From the NCBI GenBank assembly GCA_963729795.1, contig CAVSPC010000038.1, positions 46,648 through 110,647 of the forward strand: a stretch of DNA of 64,000 nt. The letters run 5' to 3'. Numbering within the stretch: position 1 is the stretch's first letter; each line of letters starts with the position of its first letter. Below the pieces are notes generated by a model. The model was given only the letters and a program-made list of their open reading frames with translations, had not been told where the DNA came from and made no database searches. Below are positions 16,852-24,699 of this stretch, in pieces. The translations under genes and the position numbers were made by a program. Source of the DNA: CAWBBA01 sp963729795 (GTDB lineage Bacteria > Desulfobacterota > Desulfomonilia > Desulfomonilales > Desulfomonilaceae).

Positions 16852-16907
16852 CCGTTTTTCATCCCAGTTGCCAAGCTCCCGATCCGCGAAGAGCGTGACA
16901 CTTTTGT

Positions 16908-17075
16908 ATGTAGATGGGCAGGTCTTCTGACTTCCGGTTCGTCCTACTTGCCGTCCTTCCCATCAATACTGACAGTGGTTATACGGCTTTCGTCCCCGGT
17001 CACAGCGGCGGGTCCGCAACGGATTTGCACCGTTTTCCCTCAAGTCCCCGAAGGGAGTACCCATCCTCTTCAAAG
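16908..17075 (-). promoter_or_regulatory. Cobalamin (adenosylcobalamin) riboswitch controlling the cob/cbi operon
   Basis: On the minus strand the conserved core is easily read: GGTGCAAATCCGTTGCGGA, then CCGCCGCTGTGACCGGGGAC (the B12-box region), AACCACTG, TGATGGGAAGGACGGCAAG and finally GAAGTCAGAAGACCTGCC. The closing P1 stem pairs GATGGG (17065-17060) with CCCATC (16918-16913). Upstream is a sigma70-like promoter, downstream a terminator hairpin and then cobU. High B12 should favour termination and so repress the whole synthesis and cobalt-uptake operon. Confidence 0.95.
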
Positions 17076-17096
17076 CGATACAACTTTTCGGTTACC

Positions 17097-17125
17097 AGCC
17101 TAGCAGGCGCTGAACGCCAAGTCAA
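17097..17125 (-). promoter_or_regulatory. Sigma70-type promoter of the cobalamin operon
   Basis: Reverse-strand TTGACT (17125-17120) and TAGGCT (17102-17097) are separated by exactly 17 nt, with a T-rich run just upstream. Transcription would begin around 17090, immediately before the riboswitch. The match is by eye. Confidence 0.6.
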
Positions 17126-17566
17126 CAAAAAAACGTTGAAGTGACAAGCCTTCAGTTTTAGGGGGAAAGTGTCATTAAAGCTGTGGGACAGCGTCTTCCA
17201 GCCTGCTCTTTTCCTAACTTGGCGAACGGCAGGCCGAAAGAAACCGTCTCAAAACCACAGGCGAGGTCAAGAATTGTGCCACGACAATAGCCGGCGCTGA
17301 AGCACCGGCCTACTATCTGTCGCCCCGATGGGGCTTAAATAGTGGGCGTCCTGTAGGGACGTTCGACAGTAGCCCGGTCCCGCGCAGAACGCGGGATTGC
17401 CGGGAGCGGAACTTGAAGTGAAAACGGAATATCGTTGAAATAGCGAAGACATAGCTGCAACCCTGGAAGCTGTAATGAGCGAGGAGGATGGTCCTACGGA
17501 GATCATTGTAGGGCCGACGGCCCCGCCGGCTGAGCTTGATGCTGGATGAACCGTTTTGTCGGTGAC
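17126..17566. repeat. Gene-free region with interspersed repeats
   Basis: There is no convincing gene in these roughly 440 bases. Positions 17151-17205 match, with scattered changes, 53052-53110 (shared AAAGTGTCATTAAA/AAAGTCTCATTAAA and CTGTGGG). Around 17287-17315 is a GCCGGCGCTGAAGCACCGGC dyad, and 17321-17340 is a short CGCCCCGATGGGGC hairpin. Both look like dispersed intergenic repeats rather than coding sequence. Confidence 0.6.
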
Positions 17567-17569
17567 GTC

Positions 17570-18055
17570 TCACCAGTTAAGCTTCACACCTTCCAGATTC
17601 AGTAGAATTTTCTTGAGATGAAGTCCTGAATCGTATCCGCCGAGACCTCCGTTCGCCCAGATCACACGATGACAAGGGATCACGATGGGAATACAATTTC
17701 TTTTGTTCGCGAGACCTACTGCGCGCGCCCCTCGAGGATTGCCCACAGCTTTTGCGACTTCCGCGTACGAGCGCACCTCCCCGTAGGGGATCTCCAGTAG
17801 TTGATCCCAGACTTTGTGCTGAAAGGGCGTCCCTTCCATCGGGTCCAGAGGGACTGAGAACCGTTTGATCTTTCCGGCGAAATAACCGTTGAATTCGTTG
17901 ATCAGTTCTGCCGTGAGCGGGTCGTCCTCTGCGGACTTTCTAACAGAGGGCGGCGTTATATACGAAATTGACCGAACTCCTGTGTCCGCAACATGCAGTT
18001 CCATCCACCCGACTGCTTGGGAGTAATAATGGTGGACTCGTTCCGGCTGATTCAT
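17570..18055 (-). CDS. ogt: Methylated-DNA--[protein]-cysteine S-methyltransferase
   Basis: This suicide repair enzyme transfers the O6-methyl group of guanine to its own cysteine. The 161-residue protein has the DNA-binding helix region TPFQHKVWDQLLEIPYGEVRSYAEVAKAVGNPRGARAVG, the RNCIPIVIPCHRVI active site (Cys in PCHRV) and the closing GGYDSGLHLKKILLNLEG. It has the length of Ogt without an Ada-type regulatory domain. A GGAGG-like site lies just before the ATG at 18055. It is monocistronic, facing the repeats downstream. Confidence 0.95.
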   Translation of the reverse strand: MNQPERVHHYYSQAVGWMELHVADTGVRSISYITPPSVRKSAEDDPLTAELINEFNGYFAGKIKRFSVPLDPMEGTPFQHKVWDQLLEIPYGEVRSYAEVAKAVGNPRGARAVGLANKRNCIPIVIPCHRVIWANGGLGGYDSGLHLKKILLNLEGVKLNW

Positions 18056-18132
18056 TATCGGACCTCCTGGAGGAAAAAGGTGATGTCACCTGCAAAAATT
18101 TGCATCAATTTTGACATCTATGCAACATGCGC

Positions 18133-18161
18133 TTCCATGATCACCTAGAAAAGTATATGAT
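18133..18161 (+). promoter_or_regulatory. Candidate promoter of tRNA-Sec
   Basis: TTCCAT (18133-18138) and a near-consensus TATGAT (18156-18161) lie 17 nt apart, placing the start about 27 nt before the tRNA 5' end. The -35 box is weak, so this is tentative. Confidence 0.4.
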
Positions 18162-18194
18162 ACCTTTGAACATCGCGCCGGAACCATGCAATAG

Positions 18195-18292
18195 GGAGGT
18201 GGTAGAGTCCTGGTGGGCTCCGCGGTCTTCAAAACCGTAAGCAGGGCGCTAGTACCGTCCTGGGTGGGTTCGATTCCCATGCACCTCCGCCA
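18195..18292 (+). tRNA. selC: tRNA-Sec (anticodon TCA)
   Basis: The 98-nt gene folds as a long bacterial selenocysteine tRNA. Acceptor 5' GGAGGTG pairs with CACCTCC before the discriminator G and an encoded CCA. The anticodon loop CTTCAAA carries TCA (reads UGA) on a GCGGT/ACCGT stem. An extended variable arm (AGCAGGGCGC...GTCCTG) follows, and the T-loop is TTCGATT. The long D arm (GAGTCC-TGGT-GGGCTC) is typical of SelC. The eighth acceptor pair appears mismatched. No selA, selB, selD or selenoprotein gene is in the window. Confidence 0.93.
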
Positions 18293-18613
18293 ATCTTCAT
18301 CATAATGGTGACGATTCTGAATATACGGACGGCAAAGCAATCGATCGTTGAACAGGCCGAGTTTTTGTATTGCAACTGTGGCAGTTCCCTATTGTCTATA
18401 TTATTGAAGCTTCTTTTTCGGATTCAAGACATTCCGAACAGAATAGGAAATGCCGGCTTCTGATTTACAAAGCCGTAAGTAACCGCAATTACGAATCAAC
18501 ATCCTGCCAAGGCATGAATTTGGTACAGAGCGATTGCGAGTTAGGCTGCGAAACAAGGACACGAATGTTCATGCACACAAGACTTTCGAAGAGTGCATGA
18601 ATCGACAACTGAA
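18293..18613. other. Gene-free spacer between tRNA-Sec and engB
   Basis: I see no coding pattern, hairpin terminator or repeat here. The only short frames overlap the tRNA or lack family motifs. A GTG at 18593 could extend engB by seven codons. Confidence 0.4.
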
Positions 18614-19192
18614 ATGAAAATTTTCGAAGCGAATTTCCTGCGAGCCGCGCAGGACAAGAAGAGTTACCCCACAGGGGGATTAAAAGAGATCGCTTTTGCA
18701 GGGCGTTCCAACGTGGGCAAATCGTCCGCGATCAATACGCTGGTGGGGCGACATGCCCTGGTACGGACATCCAAGACTCCAGGCCACACCCGAAAACTCA
18801 ATTTCTTTCTGATAAACGACAGCTTGATTTTCGTGGATTTTCCCGGGTACGGGTTTGCACGCGTTCCGCGGGAAGTGCAAAGACAGTGGGCCCCAATGGT
18901 GGAATCCTATCTCGAAGACAGAAAAGAATTAGCCGGGGTAGTGATCATTGTCGATGTCAGGCGGCTTCCCACGGATGCTGATATTCGTCTGATTACTTAT
19001 CTGCGCTTACGGGACATCCCCGTCGTAATCGCAGCTACCAAAGCCGATAAGCTTGCCAGAGGAGCTTTGTTGCTCCAGAAACGAGCTATCCAGGCTCAAC
19101 TGGGTGATCATGTCCCTGTAATTGCTTTTTCAGCTCACACCGGCCAAGGCAAAAATGAATTGTGGAAAGAGATCAAAAGTCTTATAGATTGA
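18614..19192 (+). CDS. engB: Ribosome biogenesis GTP-binding protein YihA/YsxC/EngB
   Basis: This essential small GTPase acts in large-ribosomal-subunit assembly. All G motifs are visible: G1 AFAGRSNVGKSSAINTL, G2 region SKTPGHTRKLNFF, G3 FVDFPGYGFARVP, G4 AATKADKL and G5 AFSAHTGQG. The ATG at 18614 starts MKIFEANFLRAAQ, the conventional N-terminus, giving 192 residues; an upstream GTG (18593) would add seven. The typical WAPMVESYLEDR follows the G3 motif. Confidence 0.95.
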   Translation: MKIFEANFLRAAQDKKSYPTGGLKEIAFAGRSNVGKSSAINTLVGRHALVRTSKTPGHTRKLNFFLINDSLIFVDFPGYGFARVPREVQRQWAPMVESYLEDRKELAGVVIIVDVRRLPTDADIRLITYLRLRDIPVVIAATKADKLARGALLLQKRAIQAQLGDHVPVIAFSAHTGQGKNELWKEIKSLID

Positions 19193-19285
19193 CGATGCTT
19201 CCACGGGGAGGATGGCCCATGTAGATGGCAAGCGGTGAACAAAAGTTTAGAAACAAGAAGCTCAACTGAGGAATAGAATAGCAAC

Positions 19286-21253
19286 ATGGTAAAAAAAATG
19301 CTCATAAATGCCAGCCATCCCGAGGAATGCAGGGTAGCAGTAGTGTGGGACGGGGTGCTGGAGGAACTTGATGTCCAGGTTAAAGCTAGAGAGGCGACGC
19401 TGGGCAACATCTACAAGGCAGTCGTAAGCAGAATCGAACCGTCGCTTCAAGCGGTTTTCGTGGATTACGGCGGTACCAGAAACGGTTTTTTGTCTATTAA
19501 CGACGTGCACCCCTCGTATTTCCCCGAATCTTTCGAGGGAACTCGACGACGCCCACGAATTCAAGACGTTTTCAAGAAAGACGATCGGGTGCTCGTCCAA
19601 GTAAACAAAGAAGAGCGTGAATCCAAGGGTGCCAGCCTCACTACCAACATTTCCTTGGCCGGCCGGTACCTTGTGCTGATGCCGGGAACGGACCTTTACG
19701 GAGTTTCCCGCAAGATTGAGGACGAAAAGGAGCGCCAGAAGCTCAAGGAGATTGGTACCCAATTCAAGCTCCCCGAAAACATGGGGTTTATTATTCGAAC
19801 GGCGGGGATGGGCCGAACAAAAGGGGAACTCTCGCGCGATCTCGATTACCTCTTAAAATTGTGGCAATCCATCGAAAAGAGTGTGAAGGACGAGCAGGCG
19901 CCGGCCCTCCTTTACAGAGAGCATGACATCGTCATCCGTGCGATACGGGAGCATTTCTCGCCCGATATTAATGAGATATTGGTAGATGATAGAGAAGTCT
20001 GCATCAAAGTCCGGGATTTTTTTCACGAGGTGATGCCCAGGTACGAGAATCTCGTAAAATTGTACCAGGAAAAGCGTCCGCTCTTCAACAAGTACCAACT
20101 CGAAGAACAGTTGGAACAGGTCTACCGCAAGAAGATCAGGCTGAAATCAGGCGGGCATATAGTCATAGAGCCCACTGAAGCGCTGGTCACCGTGGATGTC
20201 AATTCAGGAAGCGCCACAAAAGAAAAGGGAATCGAAGACACGGCCTTTCGGGTAAATATGGAGGCCGTGCCTGAAGTCGCTCGACAATTGCGATTGCGGG
20301 ACCTGGGCGGAATCATCGTCGTTGACTTTATCGATATGTCCCGGAAAGAACACAAGCAAGATGTCGAAAAGGCTATGAAAGCGGTGCTTAAGGGTGACAG
20401 AGCCAAGACTAAAATGCTCCGCATTTCCGGTCTGGGATTACTGGAACTTACGCGACAGCGGCTCAAATCGTCCCTGGGCACAGGCGAATATGTGGAATGC
20501 CCACTTTGTGACGGCCACGGTAAGATCCGCTCTGCCGAGACTTCCGCTCTTTCCGTGTACAGGAGAATCAAATCCTTGCTGATCAAGAGTGAAGTTTCGG
20601 AAGTGAGGGCCACGGTGCCTGCAAAGGTGGCGGAGTACTTGTTGAACAATATGCGGGCTCAGCTCGTAGAGATGGAGCATCAGTACGGCTCCAGAGTTGT
20701 CATCCTGGTAAGACAAACTCTTCCCGACAAGGACATTTCAGTGGAGGTGGTCAAAGAGGAGATTCCTGAGCAGCCATCCTTGGAGACATTGCCTGCCCTG
20801 GCTACGGCCCCGGAAGCCGTAGAGGCCGGTGAGGAAGAAGCGCCTACGGAACCGGAAATGCAGAAAGCGAAAAAACCGAGTCGACGCCGGCGCCGTCCCA
20901 GGAAAAAGGCCCCCTCGGGCGGAGAAGAACAATTGCTCGTCCCGGAGAGAGAGGAGGCGCCATCTCCAGAAGAGGTCTCCGCTGAGGCGGCGGAAGAGAT
21001 CGAGGCTGTGTCGGCGGAGGGATTACTTGAGGCGGTGGGGGAAGTAACAGCCGCGGCGGAGCCGATAGAACCGGAGCCTCCAGTCAAGCCTCAGGCAGAA
21101 GATATTGCTGAAGAACAAGCCGCTTCTGCAGAACCCGAGTCAGCTCCGGCCCAGGAGGCTGAATCAAAGGAATCGGACAGGTCGAAGGATGCCGGGAAAG
21201 AGGCCAAGCCACGGCGCAAGTCCTGGCTGCAGGATTTTCTCCCGTTTTCCTGA
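19286..21253 (+). CDS. rng: Ribonuclease E/G family endoribonuclease
   Basis: This RNA-processing and decay nuclease has 655 residues. The N-terminus MVKKMLINASHPEECRVAVV is followed by the S1 domain (NIYKAVVSRIEPSLQAVFVDYG, FLSINDVH). The catalytic core has LAGRYLVLMPG, GFIIRTAGMGR, GGHIVIEPTEALVTVDVNSG and GGIIVVDFIDM. The zinc-link motif CPLCDGHG, with the two cysteines joining protomers, follows. After residue about 495 comes a Glu/Ala-rich low-complexity tail with a basic RRRRRPRKK patch, ending in KSWLQDFLPF. The tail is shorter than the enterobacterial RNase E scaffold and absent from RNase G, so the protein is intermediate; either name is defensible. Confidence 0.93.
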   Translation: MVKKMLINASHPEECRVAVVWDGVLEELDVQVKAREATLGNIYKAVVSRIEPSLQAVFVDYGGTRNGFLSINDVHPSYFPESFEGTRRRPRIQDVFKKDDRVLVQVNKEERESKGASLTTNISLAGRYLVLMPGTDLYGVSRKIEDEKERQKLKEIGTQFKLPENMGFIIRTAGMGRTKGELSRDLDYLLKLWQSIEKSVKDEQAPALLYREHDIVIRAIREHFSPDINEILVDDREVCIKVRDFFHEVMPRYENLVKLYQEKRPLFNKYQLEEQLEQVYRKKIRLKSGGHIVIEPTEALVTVDVNSGSATKEKGIEDTAFRVNMEAVPEVARQLRLRDLGGIIVVDFIDMSRKEHKQDVEKAMKAVLKGDRAKTKMLRISGLGLLELTRQRLKSSLGTGEYVECPLCDGHGKIRSAETSALSVYRRIKSLLIKSEVSEVRATVPAKVAEYLLNNMRAQLVEMEHQYGSRVVILVRQTLPDKDISVEVVKEEIPEQPSLETLPALATAPEAVEAGEEEAPTEPEMQKAKKPSRRRRRPRKKAPSGGEEQLLVPEREEAPSPEEVSAEAAEEIEAVSAEGLLEAVGEVTAAAEPIEPEPPVKPQAEDIAEEQAASAEPESAPAQEAESKESDRSKDAGKEAKPRRKSWLQDFLPFS

Positions 21254-21491
21254 GGCAGTGGCCGTTTAGCCGAACACATGACGGAACCACTGCGGTAATT
21301 AGTCGTCATATTTTCATGCCTGAAAATGTCGGTGGTTTCACCAGCCCTTTCCAAACATGGCTTTGGAGCTTGAATTTGACATGGGGAGGCATGGCCGCCA
21401 CAGCCGCGGCTTAGTTGCGCGACAACGGAAAAACTGTTAATCTAAACCACTAACCGTAATACGCATCATTTCCGGAAAGGAGAAGAGAGGA

Positions 21492-22565
21492 ATGGGTAAG
21501 GACAAAGGCGTGGTCCACGTCGTCGGGACCGGTACCATCGGAGAGCCCCTTATCGGATTACTCTGTTCTTTCAAAGATCAAGCGGGGTTTTCTGAAGTAA
21601 CCTTTCATAAACGCTCTCCCATTATTCGGGACATGCCCAAGATGAAGGCGCTGATTGCCCGGGGAGCTAAACTGGTGGTTGACGAGGACAAAATAACTGA
21701 CTTTGAATCCTTAGGTCTGAAACCCGTTATGACCCACGAGGAGGCACTGGAGAAGGCAGATGTAGTTGTGGACTGCACTCCTTCCGGAGTCGGGATATCC
21801 AACAAAAACGAATTCTATGAAAAATACCTGGCCAGCACGAAAGGGTTCATTGCACAGGGGAGCGAATTCGGATTCGGCAAGATGTATGCCCGAGGCATTA
21901 ATGACGATGCCCTTGAGGTCGGTAATGACCGCTTTGTGCAGGTGGTGAGCTGCAATACTCACAATCTGTGCGCATTGATCAATACCGTCGCACTGACCGA
22001 CGGTGACGACAACCTGGAGGAAGGCCGCTTCCTGTGCATTCGGCGGGCAAATGATATCAGCCAGGTCAAGGGCTTTGTTCCCTCCCCGAATGTCGGCAAA
22101 CACGGGGACCCGGTCTTCGGGACTCACCATGCTAGAGACGCGTATCATCTGTTCCGTACCAAAGGTCTCGACCTTGCTCTTTGGTCTTCCGCGCTGAAAT
22201 TGAATACCCAATACATGCACTGTATTTATTTCCAGCTTAAGCTCAAGCGAGCCGCCACCCGAGAAGAGGTGATTGCCCGTTTCAAAGCCGACGACCGAAT
22301 CAGCCTTACCAAAAAGCAATCGGCTTGCGAGGTGTTCTCTTTTGGAAGGGATCACGGGTACTTCGGAAGAATTCTGAACCAGACGGTGGTCGTGGAACCT
22401 ACGCTGGAAGTCCGAAAAGGGCACGAGGTCATAGGCTTCTGTTTCACTCCGCAGGATGGAAACTCCTTGCTGAGTTCCTTCAGCGCGGCAACGTGGTTGC
22501 TCGATCCCGCAACTTATGTTGAGCGAACGAACTGCTTGAAACAGTACTTTTTTTCGGAAGTTTGA
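21492..22565 (+). CDS. GAPDH-like oxidoreductase of the archaeal type II family
   Basis: The 357-residue product has a Rossmann N-terminus (VVHVVGTGTIGEPLIGLL), then VVDCTPSGVGISNKNEFYEKY, GFIAQGSEFGFGK, and a probable catalytic cysteine in VQVVSCNTHNLCALI. These align by eye with archaeal glyceraldehyde-3-phosphate dehydrogenase (VDATPEGIG-like motif, QGGE, SCNTTGLCR), which differs from the usual bacterial GapA. A strong AAAGGAG site precedes the ATG. The stop overlaps the TTG start of the Nudix gene (TTGA), indicating coupling. The substrate is unproven: it could be a true GAPDH or a paralogue for another aldehyde phosphate. Confidence 0.75.
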   Translation: MGKDKGVVHVVGTGTIGEPLIGLLCSFKDQAGFSEVTFHKRSPIIRDMPKMKALIARGAKLVVDEDKITDFESLGLKPVMTHEEALEKADVVVDCTPSGVGISNKNEFYEKYLASTKGFIAQGSEFGFGKMYARGINDDALEVGNDRFVQVVSCNTHNLCALINTVALTDGDDNLEEGRFLCIRRANDISQVKGFVPSPNVGKHGDPVFGTHHARDAYHLFRTKGLDLALWSSALKLNTQYMHCIYFQLKLKRAATREEVIARFKADDRISLTKKQSACEVFSFGRDHGYFGRILNQTVVVEPTLEVRKGHEVIGFCFTPQDGNSLLSSFSAATWLLDPATYVERTNCLKQYFFSEV

Positions 22566-23011
22566 GCCCGTTAGACCGCGAAATACGTAGGGAATATCCG
22601 GCATCCCCCCTTGTGGGCGTTGGGGCTCTCATCACCGACGGGAGTCGAATTGTGTTGATTCGTAGAGGATTGCCTCCGGCGGCAGGCGAATGGAGTATTC
22701 CGGGCGGACTGGTTCGGCTCGGTGAAACCCTTAATGACGCGGTGGTACGCGAAGCCCTGGAAGAAACTGGCCTCAATGTGACGCCCTGCACACTGGTGGA
22801 ACTGGCAGAACGGATATTCACTGACGAACAAGGGCGGATCGCCTACCATTATGTTCTCGCCGATTACGCGTGTCGGGTGGTAGGGGGTACGCTAATTGCG
22901 GGATCGGATGCGACGGAAGCAACATGGGCGGAACGAAGGGATCTGGAGAATTTCGCCCTCGCACCGGTTACCATGAACGTAATTCTTAAAGCCCTGGACC
23001 GGTCCGTCTAA
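22562..23011 (+). CDS. Nudix hydrolase
   Basis: The 149-residue protein starts at a TTG that overlaps the previous stop. The central Nudix box is complete: G-x5-E-x7-REALEETGL, starting at the GGLVRLGE segment near residue 47. Before it stand VGVGALITDGSRIVLIRRG and EWSIPGG. These enzymes cleave nucleoside diphosphates linked to another group (ADP-ribose, NADH, dNTPs, CoA and others); the substrate cannot be read from sequence. Coupling to a GAPDH-like gene suggests clearance of a pyridine-nucleotide or sugar-nucleotide by-product, which is inference. Confidence 0.9.
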   Translation: MSPLDREIRREYPASPLVGVGALITDGSRIVLIRRGLPPAAGEWSIPGGLVRLGETLNDAVVREALEETGLNVTPCTLVELAERIFTDEQGRIAYHYVLADYACRVVGGTLIAGSDATEATWAERRDLENFALAPVTMNVILKALDRSV

Positions 23012-23063
23012 TTTGAATAAGGCACGGGTCTCCAGTAGGCGGGATTGCAAAGGCTTGTCGTAT

Positions 23064-24458
23064 ATGAAAATGGAGGAAGCTCCAATCAGATTGGACGCCA
23101 TCTCCGAAATGATGGCATTGTCCAGTTACGGTAACACAAAGAACATCCTGATCACGGCGCTTGAGGTATTTGGTCGCCTTGATGAGGAAGCTATGGGATT
23201 GGCTGCACGACTGGCTACGAGAAATTTTCCCAGACTTGTTAGCTGCGTAAAAGAAGTGAGCGAGCGAGGGCGCCATCGTCTGGTCTGGGACCGGCGGCCG
23301 GATTTGGAATTGCCCGTGAGAATTTCGGAACTGCAGGCAGCCAACGGATCCTCGAACACCTTAGACCGCTTTCTGGGCCACATGGCCCCGCATTTGGACA
23401 GGGATTGGGATCTGTTCACAGAACCCGCCGGGGAATTCCACATTGTTAGGTTGGCGAAAGACCATCATATTATAGCCCCTGTGATCCATCACGTGGCATG
23501 CGACGCGGGGGTGGCATCAGCGTTTGGCAAAGAGTTTCTAGTAAATTATCACGAAATGTTGACCGGACAGAGGCCGGAGTCAATTTGTCAACCGCATGCC
23601 ATCTCCACTGCCCGGAAGAGACTGGTGCGTGTCAAGAAGCCCACGCTTAGAGGTTTTCTGGCGAACACTCGAGATGTCCTGACGCGTCCGATGGAACGGC
23701 CCATCCTGCCTGCCGGCAGCGGCCTGCCCCATGATCCGCGCCAGCATCATATAAAAAAGGTCTTGTCTGCGGAGGAGACCGAAAAGATTAACAGAGCAGC
23801 CTCTCGACGCGGCGCTTCACTTGTAGATATGCTCGTGGCTTGCGCCAATAGAGTGGTGGACGAATGGAACCGGGCACGAAATATTCCACCGGGTGTCTTA
23901 ATTACCTCCATCTCCGTTAACATGAAAAGCAGGTATCGTGCTTTTGATGATGTAAACAATAGTGGGCTTCTCTTCTTCAAGTCCAAACCGAGCGACAGAG
24001 AGGACACCTCTGCGTTCGCTCGCTCCATTGCCTTGGCTAGGATCAAGCAGCTCCGCAACCAGATGGATTTCAGATTCTTTCAGAATATCTCCCGTATGAC
24101 GTCAGTTCTCAGAGCTTTTCCCTTCAGCGTGCGGCGCAGGATTGTCAATTTCCTGATGAACAAGCATCAGTTCTCTTTTGCCATCACTGTGCTGGGGGTA
24201 ATTTGGCCCGCGTCCAGGAACGGGAAACCGACAGCCGATTCGTGCCTGACCAGAAGCGGGGATCTCGCTATCCGAGAAATTCACGGGCTCGGTTACAAGT
24301 TGCTATCCAACACACACCTTCTGCTGATCGTCTATGCTTACCGCAACCGGCTCAACTTTGTCCTGTCCTCGGCAGCATCCCTCTTCACGCGAGAAGAGAC
24401 AGAAGCCTTTATGGACCTCCTGATGGAGCATCTACTCGAGGATCCGGGCGGGATCTAG
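23064..24458 (+). CDS. Condensation-domain / PapA-WS-DGAT-like acyltransferase
   Basis: The protein (464 residues from the ATG at 23064; a TTG at 23013 would add 17) resembles CoA-dependent acyltransferases of the condensation superfamily. It has the active-site motif VIHHVACDAGVASAF (a form of HHxxxDG with one extra residue), a mid-protein LVDMLVACANRVV, a VLITSISVNMKSRYR segment like the structural R-x-x-N region, and a late LGYKLLSNTHLLLIVYAYRNRLNFVLS strand region. Such enzymes make esters or amides of lipids and natural products. No peptide-synthetase modules adjoin it. It begins just after the Nudix stop and probably shares its transcript. Confidence 0.72.
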   Translation: MKMEEAPIRLDAISEMMALSSYGNTKNILITALEVFGRLDEEAMGLAARLATRNFPRLVSCVKEVSERGRHRLVWDRRPDLELPVRISELQAANGSSNTLDRFLGHMAPHLDRDWDLFTEPAGEFHIVRLAKDHHIIAPVIHHVACDAGVASAFGKEFLVNYHEMLTGQRPESICQPHAISTARKRLVRVKKPTLRGFLANTRDVLTRPMERPILPAGSGLPHDPRQHHIKKVLSAEETEKINRAASRRGASLVDMLVACANRVVDEWNRARNIPPGVLITSISVNMKSRYRAFDDVNNSGLLFFKSKPSDREDTSAFARSIALARIKQLRNQMDFRFFQNISRMTSVLRAFPFSVRRRIVNFLMNKHQFSFAITVLGVIWPASRNGKPTADSCLTRSGDLAIREIHGLGYKLLSNTHLLLIVYAYRNRLNFVLSSAASLFTREETEAFMDLLMEHLLEDPGGI

Positions 24459-24699
24459 CGATTCTAACGCAAGCTGCGGCTTGCGAAGGATCGAATCAGC
24501 ACGTCGGGGGTAGTCATAGTGAACTGCACTGAAAGCTGCGCTGAGCACCTGGGCGGTGCATGCCATGCCCTTACATGACATGCCGTACGGCCGTGTTGCG
24601 GTATAGGGGCGCAGCGTGCTGCGCCCGTTCCAAAATCGGGGAACAGAGCGAATCCCCGATGCAGCCCACTATAGCTCTCCCTCCGAAAGCCCGAAATCC

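Noticed and set aside
18086..18340. Minus-strand frame of 84 codons
   Set aside because: It runs through tRNA-Sec in reverse, so the frame is a shadow of an RNA gene.
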